Source: Entoloma clypeatum
Taxonomy: Eukaryota; Basidiomycota; Agaricomycetes; Agaricales; Entolomataceae
DNA: 64,000 bases
Assembly (NCBI GenBank): GCA_963565915.1
Contig: OY751492.1
Span: 310,001 to 374,000 of the forward strand
Direction: 5' to 3'
Under the pieces are notes generated by a model. It made no database searches, was not told the DNA's origin, and saw only the letters and a program-made list of their open reading frames with translations. This document shows positions 17,481 through 28,482 of the stretch, piece after piece (positions within the stretch are counted from its first letter, which is position 1; the number at the start of each line of letters is the position of its first letter). The position numbers and the translations under genes are program-made.

Positions 17481-18335
17481 CCCTACGTACTGATACAGAC
17501 ATGTGACACCCCTGAGTTGATACATAAAAAAAACTTAGATGCTATTTGGTTAAGATTAACATAGAAATGGCATTAATTCGCATGACTATGAGTGAATAAC
17601 ACAAAAAATGGGGAGGGGGGAAGAAATGAGCTTCTCAAGGAGTTGCTCAAAAAATCTGAAAATATTTGGGGGAGTAGTTCTTGATAATGATAAGACATTT
17701 CACTACTTAGATTGAAAAGTGTCTCATAAAATTAAAAGCTAGAGGGTCCCACGCCAAAAATCCAAAGATTGATGATAGCTTTATGACCAGTGGATCGGAT
17801 TGCATGATCCCATAGTTGAAACAGCCCTTTTTGATGAGAGGTATCAATTGGCCATAACGCCTAGGCTGGGCATTGAGCCATTCACAAAATACAGGTCAAA
17901 GTCCCAAAGATGCAAAAATTGGAGGATGGGGATGAAGAAGTGACATTGAGGAGATATCCTGTTTGGTTTGGAGGCCTTTCTAAGAGGGTTTGACAATATA
18001 AAAGAAAGTAGGGCAGTACACATCTTTGTTGTGGAGATATCGGCGAGGTGTTGTTTGTGGCTGTGTTTGAGGTGTGTAGTTGAAAATGTATGTCTTTGCT
18101 TCCATGTATCGCCCTTCAGAACCATGATAGTGGTGGGATGTCAGCATAGTTGTGACGTGGCTGGCGCACATAAACATGTGCCAGCGCTATCAATGTTGGT
18201 GTGGTCATGGTTGGGTCATGGTCGTGAAATTTTGAGAACAAAAAAATTGGTAAGCACTTCCAAAATGGGAGATTTACCTGTACACTGTCAGATTGGATGA
18301 CAACGGTCTGGGCTTCTACCTCTGCCCACACCAGG
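17481..18335. other. Non-coding, no recognised feature
   Basis: The longest open frame (17968-18300) is of unremarkable composition, has no domain I can recognise and no support from a second copy. Treated as intergenic. Confidence 0.45.
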
Positions 18336-18339
18336 TTCA

Positions 18340-18470
18340 CAAGGTTCGGAACCTCAGGTTCAGGTTCAGCTGGCCAGCAAACCTGGACCTCCCAGCGAGG
18401 TTCAGGTTCAGCTGGCCAGCAAACCTGGACCTCCCAGCGAGGTTCAGTTCAATGGTCCTGCTGAACCTTG
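18340..18470. repeat. Tandem duplication, target of copia-B
   Basis: Two near-identical units of about 50 bases, each containing CAGCTGGCCAGCAAACCTGG and CTCCCAGCGAGGTTCA. The sequence ends CCTTG (18466-18470), the left target duplication of copia-B. It resumes after copia-B at 36313 as CCTTGACCTGAATCTC, continuing a SINE-like body. Confidence 0.6.
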
Positions 18471-18831
18471 TGTTGGAACTATAGGTTCTAGCACTGTGAT
18501 CCTGCTGACTAAGCAACATGTGATCACTACATCATGACATACCCATGACATCATACTGATGCCATTCTCTGGAACACTCCATGAGTTACTATATATGTGT
18601 CTTTAGTGTAGGAACATACAAAGAGACCACAACATGGTCCGTGCACATATATTAGTATAAATAGTAGACCTGTAACATAGTTGCAGAATAAGAACTCTTC
18701 CAGTTCCCACCACGTCAGTTGTCTCTAAACACTCCTCTAGCTTAACAAGCTACTCAATTCCTGATCCTCTATTCACTCATCCTAACTACCTTGTATGTCG
18801 TCCCACATGGCGCACCTCGACACCTTCAATA
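18471..18831 (+). repeat. copia-B 5' LTR (361 bp)
   Basis: Starts TGTTGGAAC and ends CTTCAATA, one change from the TGTTGAA/TTCAACA ends of copia-A. TATAAATA at 18656-18663 is the likely promoter. No ATG occurs between the expected start (about 18690) and 18795. A GTATGT donor-like string lies at 18792-18797. The 3' LTR is reduced to 12 bases at 36301-36312. Confidence 0.85.
18792..18797 (+). promoter_or_regulatory. Possible 5' splice site inside the copia-B LTR
   Basis: CTTGTATGTCG fits the fungal donor consensus and overlaps the ATG of the extra ORF. TTTCCTTTCAG ending at about 19600 fits an acceptor 11 bases before the gag ATG (19612), with GTTGACC as a possible branch site. Splicing would remove the primer site and the extra ORF and put gag first on the mRNA. 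Inference from consensus only. Confidence 0.35.
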
Positions 18832-19535
18832 GGTTATGGGCCCTGCTGGCCCTTATGGCTGGCGGTTTCGCCGCCTTCGTCATAGTCTACATTGTAGTCA
18901 CATGCTGTTGCATTTTGGACAGAAGGACTCCCAGGGCTGCTGGCATCGCCGCCCCTGAGGACGACAAACCTGCTGAGCTTGCTCGCAATCGTCGCAGTCA
19001 CTCGGCATTAAGCCAGTGCACTAGGTCACCATCACCAGTACCTATACCTCTGCCTTCCAGGCAACGTCAGCCTTTGCGCAGACGTGAAGCTGAGCCTCTC
19101 AAAGAACAATTCGTTCTCCATGATTGGCCATCTACCACTCGGGGAGTATACTCCAGAGTGTGTGACACCTGCTTCCAATACATGAGTGCTGACTACCATC
19201 ATCACCATCCTCCGGCCTGTCTTACGAGATGGGCTGTACATCCTGAAGGGTTGCTTGTAGCGCATTGTCAGCGCTGTCACAGCTTCTTTGTGGATAGAGA
19301 TGGACATCAATGTCCAGCAGTATTGGAAAGCATACACACCGCTCGCTCCAGACTAAATTCTAGTCCTGCTCCGCCTTACAGATGTTCAGCATGGAGAGAG
19401 ACTGTTCCTGGAAATCCGCTTGAATATCGGTGCTGCTGTCATCTGTCAGCACCAGGCTTCAGGATCCTCCTCTGCCTCATAGGCGTTCTGAAAGTCCACG
19501 CCAATGATAATCGTGGCAGCATGCAGCACACATGA
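18795..19535 (+). CDS. copia-B ORF0: membrane-anchored Cys/His-rich protein, novel
   Basis: 246 codons beginning inside the LTR at what should be the first AUG of the transcript; the primer site is part of its coding sequence. Residues about 15-40 (LLALMAGGFAAFVIVYIVV then TCCCI) form one strong membrane segment. A basic, Pro/Ser-rich linker follows. Residues about 115-175 are Cys/His-rich: CDTC, a run of four His, CLTRW, CQRCHSFF and DGHQCP, compatible with zinc binding. I recognise no family. The frame is uninterrupted, although gag, integrase and RT of this element are broken. It ends 77 bases before gag. It might be translated from unspliced RNA and gag from a spliced form. An envelope-like, membrane-targeting or captured host function is possible, but nothing in the sequence decides. 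Confidence 0.6.
   Translation: MSSHMAHLDTFNRLWALLALMAGGFAAFVIVYIVVTCCCILDRRTPRAAGIAAPEDDKPAELARNRRSHSALSQCTRSPSPVPIPLPSRQRQPLRRREAEPLKEQFVLHDWPSTTRGVYSRVCDTCFQYMSADYHHHHPPACLTRWAVHPEGLLVAHCQRCHSFFVDRDGHQCPAVLESIHTARSRLNSSPAPPYRCSAWRETVPGNPLEYRCCCHLSAPGFRILLCLIGVLKVHANDNRGSMQHT
18832..18843 (+). other. copia-B primer binding site (initiator-tRNA half-molecule type)
   Basis: GGTTATGGGCCC directly after the LTR, identical to the site in copia-A and complementary to the initiator tRNA-Met anticodon arm. Confidence 0.75.
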
Positions 19536-19611
19536 TCAAATATTTTTCTCTGTGTCTCAGTTTTTCATTAAACCATATGTTGACCAAATTTCCTTTCAGA
19601 TTTCTTCAAAA

Positions 19612-21570
19612 ATGTCAAACTCCGTCAACCCTTTCATTTCGAAATTCACTGGCACCAATTATCTTATTTGGTCGCAACAAATGAAGGACTACCTTCAGTC
19701 GACATTCCTCTGGTGCCACGTCACTGGTGAGTCTAAACAACCCGCCAAGATCTGGGAATTGAAGTCATACCTGGATGCTAAAGGAAACTCTCAGTCTGGG
19801 AACGTCCAGACTAACTCTCGCCAGATTGAGGAATGGCACGAGAAGCAGCTTGCTGCTTTAGGGATAATAAAAACATGATGCAATGAATCCATCAAGGATC
19901 TCATCAAGGACTCTAAAACCCCCAAGGAAGCTTGGGATGCCCTGGAAATAAAGTATGGTGGCACGTCGCCTGCTAATACCTTCGGCATCTTCAGACAGAC
20001 CATGGCATTTAAGCTCTCCGGCGGTGACCCCACTGTCGAGATTGAGCGCCTTGCATCACTTTTTTCCCTTCTCACGCCATATTCTGTCGACATTCCAGAA
20101 AGCCTTTGGGCTATGATCCTCTTCAATGCCGCCCCATCTAAATGGGACCACCTCGTCTCTACCATCCTCATTGTTTATGGTGGGACGAATCTTACTTGGG
20201 AGAACATAACAAGCTCAATCATTAACAAGCACTGGAAGGGACGAAACCTATCTGGCAAAAATGTTCCTCCCTCCGCACAAAAAATCTCCGCCGTTAAACG
20301 GACTCCTGGGCAGAACCCAAAGTGGCAAAGGCCGGGGCAGCAACTACAGCAGTCCCAGCAACCAGCATCGAGACAGTCAGAGGAGAACCCCAAGAAGAAA
20401 CGCGGTGAAAGAGTCCGTGGCAAGGGCAAAGGAAAGGCTAGGGAGCATATGCACGTTGCGAGCTCCGCACACATCGAAGAGGTTGAGGACTCTCCTCCCC
20501 TTCCCACGCCTGCACCAGCTGTCACGGTTATCAATGGCAGCGGAACCATCTTCCGCGAATCGACCTACATCCTGCCTTCTAAAAAGGCTAAAACCCTGAT
20601 CCAACGAATCAGGGCTAATGACCAATCGGTCATGGGCGAATCGTCGGGGGGTCTCAGTGTCTGGCCATCAGTCACGGCTGGATGCTCCCTCGCAGTCCAT
20701 ATGGATGTAACGCCTTCTATAGGCAACCTTCAATTCTGCGAACAGCTGGTCGATCCCACACTTCAACAATCTGAGGCATCAACATGCTGCTCGGCTTATC
20801 AGCTTGAGCAACAGTTCAAAACCATGGATCCCCAGAAGCGCCCCTCTATGAAGCGCAAGTCTCCAACCTCCAAACAAGATGACAACAATGTCTCTCTTGG
20901 TTCAGAGCAGGAAGAGGCATATCCAGATGCCCATGATTGGGAGGATGAGCTCTTCAGAGCTCATATGGAAAACATTGCAACCAGTGCTGATCCAAAGTCA
21001 GTGTTTCCTTTTTCACTTGTCACACAAGCTGATGCATCATCACAGTTATCTTTTTTGAACGCAATAGATAGCAGTCTCGCATCATATAATACACATTTTA
21101 TACATGATTTTGCGACTTGTGTCCAGTGTAAGGAAAATACTAAGGCAAACTGGATATTGGACAGTGGTGCTTCATTGTATTTCACTTATTCTATCGACAA
21201 CTTTATGGATTACGAGTGGTTTGATACTCCAAAACCAGTGCAAACTGCCAGAAAGGGACATAAAATCTCAATCCTTGGCAAAGGTACCGTTATGGTAAAT
21301 CATACCATAAGTGACAACAGGATTAAAACAAAAAAGATAACTCGTCTTTATCCTGTTTATTATATCCCAGACCTGAGCACACACCTCTTGTCTGTAGGTG
21401 AGATTTTGAAACAAGGAACCCAAATGTTTGGTTCGTTCGGTAGAATTGATTTTCTGACCAAGAGCGGTAAAACCTTGTTTACATGTGAACCGCATTCTAT
21501 GAATGACAACTTGTATTGGCTGAGTTCCTCAGTTACAAGTAAATCAAGTTTGGCTGCCTTAAATGTGTAA
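19612..21570 (+). pseudogene. copia-B Gag-protease
   Basis: The ATG at 19612 starts MSNSVNPFISKFTGTNYLIW, a typical copia Gag N-terminus. A TGA at 19876-19878 interrupts the frame, which then continues to 21570: Gag core FKLSGGDPTVEIERLASLF, a Lys/Gln-rich linker, HDFATCVQCKEN, then protease WILDSGASLYFT and the conserved YIPDLSTHLLSVG. No CCHC knuckle is present; the CXXC motif before the protease is shared with copia-A. The frame stops at 21568-21570 just before the integrase zinc region, which continues in another frame. Confidence 0.83.
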
Positions 21571-21596
21571 TCGACCAAGATGGTAGATTACACACA

Positions 21597-22083
21597 TGGC
21601 ATAGATGCTTCGGCCATCCTTCTAAGAATGTTTTAGCTAACGCGCTGAAACACGTCAATGGCTTCACACGGCTTATGCCACCAAAGGTCACACCACCTTG
21701 TCAGGGTTGTGCTCAAGGGAAGATGCCTTCAAAACCATTTCCACCCTCTTCATCATGCGCCAGAGAGCCGTTCAAGTTAATTCACTTGGACTTAAAGGAA
21801 TTTCCGACTCTCTCATATCACAAATATAAGTGGTACATTTCCTTTCTCAACAACTTCTCTTCACATGCCTGGCTTATAAAGCTACGCAAGAAGTCCGAGG
21901 CTATCACCGCCTTCCATCAGTTTAATGCGCTCATCAAAAAGCAGTTTGGCAAAACAGCTACACGATGGTGGTGGAGAGTTGAAGCCTTTTGAGAAGGAAT
22001 TACGTGAGAAAGGCATACTTATTGAAAAGTCACTGCCTCATGAGCAACAACAGAATGGGTGTGCGGAACGTCTAAACTGCATG
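21597..22083 (+). pseudogene. copia-B integrase, N-terminal part
   Basis: From WHRCFGHPS and CQGCAQGKMPS (the zinc-binding pre-integrase region) to the core with HLDLKEFPTLSYHKYKWY (first Asp) and FLNNFSSHAW. A frameshift near 21970 leads into the frame holding HEQQQNGCAERLN, whose Glu is the third catalytic residue. The reading is cut at 22083 by copia-A2 and resumes at 34467. The bases ATAAT (22084-22088) are duplicated at 34462-34466. Confidence 0.82.
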
Positions 22084-22088
22084 ATAAT

Positions 22089-22400
22089 TGTTGAAGTTCC
22101 ACCTGGGTGCTAGCCATAGGCGTACTGAGCAACACAGCTACAGTGTGGAAGTACTCTACTTAACCGTTCTAGCCACTTACATGGTTTGAGAGGGTGAGGC
22201 TGGTGAGAGCGGTTGAGGCTGATAAGAGCGATGGAGCTGGTTAAGAGTCAAGAGACAACTTATTGATATTGACAGTTTCCTGGTCTTATATACCGTACTA
22301 CTGTTTGTACCAACCAAATAAGTATGTAATCAAGGATATGTAAATGGTCACGTGATGTAATCTAATCTAATCTAATCTATGTGATGGAAAAGTTTCAACA
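22089..22400 (-). repeat. copia-A2 3' LTR (312 bp)
   Basis: On the minus strand TGTTGAAAC to TTCAACA, with ATTAG repeats and TATATAAG. Same length as the 5' LTR at 34150-34461. Preceded on the minus strand by the G7 polypurine tract at 22407-22401, as in A4 (63932-63938). Confidence 0.92.
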
Positions 22401-22469
22401 CCCCCCCATATTTAGTACATACTTCTAAATACATTTTTACTTTTTCCCATATAGGTACTCTTTCTTTGT

Positions 22470-24178
22470 CTAGTTTTTAAGTAATCCGAAGTACGGGATA
22501 AACTTGCTAAAGAGGATTTTCCCCAGATTCTTAGTTAAAAGGTCTGCAGGGTTATTCACTCCTTCAATGAATTCGACCGTAATAATGCCTTCGGATACTT
22601 TTTCCCTGACAAAGTGGAATCGCATGTCGATGTGCTTGGATCGCTTTTCAGTTACAGGATTGGATGCAATGAATACAGAGCCATTGTTATCTCCATAAAT
22701 TGGGACTGACCGATCTGCATTCCAAGTTTGGCAAGCATGCTTCTAAGCCATGCTACTGCGCGACTGCAATCTGATAGCGCCATATATTCTGCTTCCGTGG
22801 AAGAGAGGGCAATGGTTTTCTGCGCTGACGAAACCCATGTTACTGCTCCAGATGCCAGTGATATGAAGTAACCAGTAGTGGATTTCCTGGTGTTTTCATC
22901 TGATGCCCAATCGGAGTCTGTGAATGCGTAGATCCCTTTCCCAGAATCGCCATCGTACATGATTGCGTAATCTTTTGTCGCCTTCAAATACCTGCAAATA
23001 TCCCTAGCCACTTCTAAATGGCGTTTGGTGGGGTTTGCAGAGAATTGAGACATTTTGATTACAGCGAAACAAATGTCGGGTCTTGTCCCAATCATTAAGT
23101 ATAATAATGATCCGATGACGGATTGGTATTTGGACCTAAGTTCCGCATTGGGTTCATCTTCGGACTTCATGGGTTTGTATCCCATCGGAAGTGGGGTATG
23201 GGTGACATTGGATTCGCTCATCCCCATATGTGCGAGTATTTTCTCAAGGTAAGGTACTTGATCGATGAGGATCTTCTTCCCACGTTGCCTTAATTGGATT
23301 GAGAGAAATTCCTTTGGTTCCCCATCAGGCACTAGGTGACCTAGGTCCCTACATTCCCATGTTGTCATGAAGGCCTTCTTCTTTTCTAGCATGTATTCCC
23401 GGTTTGTGCCGAGAAAAGCAGAGTCATCGACATAAATGACGGCAATCACAATTTCCCCTTTGGTACTTGTGTGAATAAAAACTCCCACATCGGAGTGTAG
23501 CCGGACAAAACCGAGCTTTTTCATGGAGGAATCGAGTTCTCTCCACCAGGCTAATGCGGCCTGCTTGAGTCCATATAGGGCTTTGTATAGTTGGTACACG
23601 AAGTGTTCTTTCCCTTTTACTATGTAACCCTCAGGCTGTCACATGTAAATTACCTCACGGAGTCTTCTATAGAGGAAGGCTGATGAGACGTCCAAGAATG
23701 TCATGAACCACCCTTCAAGGGCTGTCAATGCCAGAATTAACCGGACAGTCTCGTACCTCACTACTGGTGAGAAGATTTGATCAAAATCAATCCCTTCTAC
23801 CTGTGAGAAGCCTTTTGCGACAAGGCACACTTTCAAACGCCCATCGGATTTTTCATTGTAAACCCATTTGTTCCTTAGAGCCTTTCTCCCTGCGGGTAGG
23901 GGTACTAGCTCCGTGATCACCCCGCGGCTTTTGAGCATGTCTAGCTCTTTTCATTCTGCCGCATACCAATCTTCTTTGTTTGGAAGAGTGTATATATCTT
24001 TGTGTGACATTTCGATGATGCCAACCTGGATAGAGATTGCCTCCATTAGGAGATCATTCATCCATGCCGTTTGACCGCCTAATCTCCGTCTTCGATCTAA
24101 TTTTTCAAGATCAGAAGCAGGGGTGTCTTCCCCGTAGATGCTTCCTGGCATTCTCCGAACTTGTCGTTCCCTGATCAG
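22470..24178 (-). pseudogene. copia-A2 reverse transcriptase and RNase H
   Basis: The minus-strand reading includes NKWVYNEKSDGRLK and QIFSPVVRYETVRL (RT N-terminus), then a TGA at 23639-23641 where A4 has CGA. It goes on through ALYGLKQAALAWW, VIYVDDSAFLG, TRPDICFAV and the RNase H motifs DSDWASDENTRK and STEAEYMAL. A one-base frameshift near 22690 precedes the last part, NNPADLLTKNLG, which ends at the TAG at 22470-22472. Other frame breaks lie near 23945 and 24140. The RT catalytic YVDD is intact. Confidence 0.87.
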
Positions 24179-25590
24179 TCAATCTGGTACTTGTTTGGGT
24201 TCTGGAGTGGGTACTCGTGGGTCGTCATCGGGCTTGCTAAGCGGCAAATCGTTGTCTGATTCAGGGTCGCGAGGTGTTTCGTTATGACTGTCATTGTCAT
24301 CATTTCCGGGGATGAGATTCTCAAACTCATCAGCCGGTTCTGGATTTTCCATTTCTGGATGGTTTTCTGGCAGGGGATCGATATGGCATCTGGGGTACTT
24401 GCTTTCATCGAAGATAGCTTTCCCACCCATGAAAATTGTATTAGTCTCAGGATCCATGAAATGGTATCCTTTGACCCCTGGTTTTGATCCGAGATAAATC
24501 ATCAATCGAGATCTGGACTCCAGGGAATTTCTACGTTTTTCTTTTGGGATATACACATATGCCTGACATCTGAAGACTCTGACGTTTGACATGTCGGGGA
24601 TCTCATTGTTGACCCTGAAATGGGGTGTTTCCCATTCAAGTCGATGCATAGGGGTTTTGTTGTACAGGAAAGCTGCATGTTCCAAACAGAATTCCCACCA
24701 CATAGGTGGTAAACATGCGTCGAAGCACAAGGCCTGAGTTTTTTCCCATAGAGTTCAATTGATCCTTTCTGCTCTACCATTCTGCTGATGCTGATATGGG
24801 AGCGTAATATCAATTAGAATTCCATGATCGGCAAGCACATCCTTGTATTCGTTGAACTCTCCACCTCCATCAACTCGCCATTTTTTAGGAGTGGCGGCGA
24901 ACTGATTCTGGATCATCACAAGAAATTGTCTTAGCACCGTAATGGCATCCGACTTCTTTCTAAGCAAGACAACCCAGACGTGGGATGAAAAGTCGTCCAA
25001 AAACGTAAGGAAATATTTATATTTGTGGTAGGATGCCATGGATATCTGTTTGAGATCGGAATGGATCAGATCAAAGGTTTTAGTTGCCCTTGTCATCGAA
25101 TTGGGATATGACTGATTCGGCATTTTCCCTTTGAGGCAACCTGTGCAACTTTCCTGTGATTTCTCATGTACTAGTGTTTCAGGTACCCCTTTGGTACTGG
25201 TGGGAATCTTTCTGAGTGCTTGATCATTTGGATGACCAAGACATTTGTGCCATGTTTCGACAGTGATTTCACTTGAGATCGCATGGATCTGATCATAGCG
25301 TATTTCAGTGTCTAACCAGTAAATGGTTTGACCAAGGATGTGGGGTGAAAAGTGGATTTTGTTCAGCCCTTTGGAGATGTTGATTTCTCCACGAGTCCTG
25401 TCTACTTTGTAACCATGGTTAAGAAAGATGCCTAGGGACAATAGGTGTGTGTCCATGTCCGGGATGTAGAATACCGGTCTGAGAAGATGGGTTTTAACTT
25501 CCCCATTTAGGGTGTGCCATACTGGAACGGCCCCAACTCCGAGTATTTCCAGTTTCTTTCCTTTAGCAGCAGTTTGGACGAATCACTTGA
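24179..25590 (-). pseudogene. copia-A2 protease C-terminus and integrase
   Basis: After a stop following the protease motif, the minus-strand reading gives YIPDMDTHLLSLG, then WHKCLGHPNDQALRK and CTGCLKGKMPNQ (zinc region), DLIHSDLKQISMASYHKYKYF (first Asp), FLDDFSSHVW, VDGGGEFNEYK and YQHQQNGRAERIN (third catalytic residue). A TGA at 24755-24757 falls in the codon that is CGA in A4 (near 61556). The C-terminal integrase and hinge continue to 24179 (GSKPGVKGYHFMDPETNTIF). Confidence 0.86.
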
Positions 25591-27195
25591 CCGTGAGAGG
25601 TCTATAGTATGCGAAGTCTTTGAACTCATGCGTAAAGTGTAAAGAAGCACCGGAATCTAATATCCATTGTGCGCGTTCTTTTTCCTTACAATGTGTACAG
25701 GAGGCAAAATGTTTTATATATTTTTTATATAGATCACTGCTGAAGTGATCTACGCAAACTGTACTGGTACTGGCTAATATATTATACATCTGTTGAGAGG
25801 TATTATTAGTGTTCCGCAATTGATAAGGTTTGAGAGAAGGTTTTGACGAACCATCAAGTTCAATCTTGTCTACAAACTCATCTGGCCCCATTTGCTCTTG
25901 GTCGATGTCCATCATCCTCAGTGATTGGTCTATCGGCGGAGTAACTCAATGCTGTTTAGCCGGCCTTTCGTCAATTTCTGGAATGATGGTATCCAGGATA
26001 CGAAGGTTTGACCCAGAGGGTCTGGCACCGATTTCTCGAGCGAGTTTTCTCACCTTCTCGTTCTTTTTCCATGCTGACGGCTTTCCAGAAGGAAGCCTGG
26101 TGTACTGACAAGGAGGCGGGTTCATGCGTTGCAGGAGTGACTGCATTCTTTCTGACTCAGGCTGCACGGTACTCGAAGTTTTCCTGTGGCCTGTTACAGT
26201 GGTAAAGGCAGGTGCATGACGAGGAGGGAGAGGACAAGGGGCAGATTGACAAGGGAGTTGTTCGATGGCTGGTGCAATAAACTCAATCATTTCCTCAGCG
26301 TGGTCGGACTCATTGTCCGCATTGTTGGCGCGCTTTTTCTGGTTGCGCCAGCGTCCCTTTTCCTTCTTCTTTTCAGAAGCGGTACTTGGGTCGGTCGAGT
26401 TAGGCTGCTCGTCAGCATTGTTCTGCGAGGTACTCGGCGCTGTCTGCTTTTCCCATTTGCGGTCTTGCCCCTTTCACTTAGTCCCAGAGATTTTCTGGGC
26501 CTGCTCGTTGGACGCCCGAGTAGACCCTATCACATACTTGCGCCTGTACTCTGAAACGATGCTGTCGGTGACGGCCTGCCATGTGAAGTCATCGGCATCG
26601 TAGACCTGAAAGAGGGCAGTGGAGAGAGACGACCATGCGTCAGGAATGGCACTTGCCAAGATCATAGCCTGCATCAGATCAGGCACAATGAATTTTGAGT
26701 CGCTAAGGCAAGCGAAGAGTGACCCAAGGCGCTCGATTTCCAGCACAGGGTCCCGACCAGACAGTTTGAAAGAGGCTGCAGCTTTGAAATCGCCAAATAT
26801 GGTGGTGGGGGAGACCTTTGAATATGCGTCCTTCAATGATGTCCAGGTGTCTTTTGAGGACTTGGCATCCTTGATGTGCCTCCTGATTGCCTCAGAGACT
26901 TTGAGCCCAGAGCCATGTCGTCGTCCCTGATCCAGACCTTTCTTTCTTTGTGGAAGCTAGGTTGGTTGACAGTGGTGGTGATTACTGGAGGTTGGGTTGC
27001 AGATGTAGAAGTGGCGGAGGCAGGGATGGAGATTGTGACCGTAAAGTCGGCAATGTCAGGGCACTCAATGTCGCCAGATACAATGCGCCAGACTCCTTGA
27101 TGGAGGAGATAGGATTTCATTTTTTCAGCCCAGCTTTGGTAGTTGATTCCGTCGAAGACGGTGATGGAGTCAAGGGCAGAGCGGGAGGTAGACAT
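25583..27195 (-). pseudogene. copia-A2 gag and protease N-terminus
   Basis: The ATG at 27195 (MSTSRSALDSITVFDGINYQ) opens Gag. A frameshift near 26840 breaks it. The next piece (26836-26474) ends at a stop after QKISGTK, and the next (26290-25946) ends at AKQH. The last (25915-25583) carries HFASCTHCKEKERAQ and the protease WILDSGASLHFTHEF. The stretch 24843-26160 looks almost identical to 43050-44340 in copia-A3, including the same stop codons. Confidence 0.85.
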
Positions 27196-27303
27196 TTTAA
27201 TGAATCTAAAGAGTTTTTTTTCCGATCAGTGATGTGTTTATATGAATTTGATTTAGAGAAAATAAATAAATGATTTCTCATGACATATTCCCTTCAGGAA
27301 TAG

Positions 27304-27691
27304 TGTTACGGACTTACCGGTTTGTATGTTACGCACTTTTCCCTTGCATTGTACCTTCGTTATTTCTTTGACTCATCGGACCGCTTATTCATTTACCTTT
27401 ACTCTACCATTCTCCTTTAGTATACTTCGCTCCCGCGCTGACTCGCACTCCGCAGTATGGATTACTCAGTCCGCAGTCAGCTTACTCACTGTACATAGCC
27501 TTCTGCAGTCGCCTTACTCATGCGCACTGCCTTCCGCAGTACTGACTCATCTGCTACCGCCTATAGTCAGTACCTATATAAACCTCTTGTACTCTAGTAG
27601 ATTCCTTGGATTTAGCAATCACATTGCTCTTTGCCTTTCCACTTTCCTGCATACTCTGCCCAAACCTTGGAACGGTTTGTTAAGCATAACA
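27304..27691 (+). repeat. G3 5' LTR (388 bp, mosaic)
   Basis: TGTTACGGACTTACC to GCATAACA. TATATAAA at 27575-27582 and GGATTTAGCAA at 27608-27618 mark promoter and self-primer (one G:U change against the 11-mer). From about 27471-27478 onward it departs from its own 3' LTR and follows the G4 5' LTR. Confidence 0.92.
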
Positions 27692-27693
27692 AG

Positions 27694-27704
27694 TTGCTAA
27701 ATCT
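27694..27704 (+). other. G3 self-priming site
   Basis: TTGCTAAATCT two bases after the LTR, complementary to AGATTTAGCAA in the 3' LTR (about 33798-33808) and, with one wobble pair, to the 5' LTR copy at 27608-27618. Confidence 0.72.
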
Positions 27705-27759
27705 CGTTAGGTTCGCCCAGAGCGAAGAGAGCAACCACCAGATGAGTCAAGACGTTGCG

Positions 27760-28482
27760 CTTCTTTGAAGACTTCACCAGTAACCCATTCAGCATGCCAG
27801 AAGCCCGACAGGAGGAGCTAAGTCCTCGAGACAGTATCGATTTTACACTCATCCAGCAGTACATCGAATCGGAGATCTGTCGCATCCTACAGCAGGTGCT
27901 TGACGAAGAACTAGACAACGACGAGCATCGCCCCCACGGCGAGATAGCAGAGAGCATCCATCTTGCTTGGCAACACCAGATCGCGCGTTACAATGCCCGA
28001 CAGAACGAACTCGAAAGCTTTCACGTTCAAGAAGGACCTCAGACAGGTCGGATCACAGAGATCAGAGAGTTTATCGGTGTCCAGACAACCGTTATCAGAA
28101 GATTGATTAGGACGCTCACATTGAGACGTCCCAGAGCCACATCATCATGTCTTACTCGAAGCAGCAGATCTACGCCCACTTCACCACCGAAGAACAACAG
28201 ACCGAGTACAACCGCTGGGCACAAAACGAGAGACTTGACCCCTTCTCGCGACCAACAGATGCGCAGGAACAGAGATTCCTTAGAGATTTACAGAGGAAAT
28301 ACTCTGAACGTTTTGCCACCGATTCCGCTGACGAGTCCCCTGACGAATTTACTTTTGACTCCGTGCAGTCAGATATCAAACAGACGCCTAGAACAGGGAC
28401 TCATTTTCAATCCTTACCTGTATCCCGAACCCCATCTTCATCCCAACAACCCGACTCCTCTTCTCCTCCGCAGACTCTAAAC
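27760..28482 (+). other. G3 leader open frame (ORF0 homologue)
   Basis: Same frame as 13175-13949 of G2. An ATG at 27797 (MPEARQEELSPRD) exists here because ACG became ATG. The frame ends TAA two bases before the inner gag ATG at 28483. Amino-acid differences from G2 are mostly Arg-to-Cys/Trp/His and Pro/Ser-to-Leu, as expected from CpG decay. The G4 copy (41851-42576, minus) encodes the same residues. Confidence 0.4.

Noticed and set aside
17968..18300. 110-codon frame as a host gene
   Set aside because: No domain, no second copy and ordinary intergenic composition; an antisense frame of similar length overlaps it.
27755..27796. Start of the G3 leader frame at the TTG codon at 27755
   Set aside because: No reason to prefer a TTG start. 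The ATG at 27797 is itself probably a decay product of ACG.
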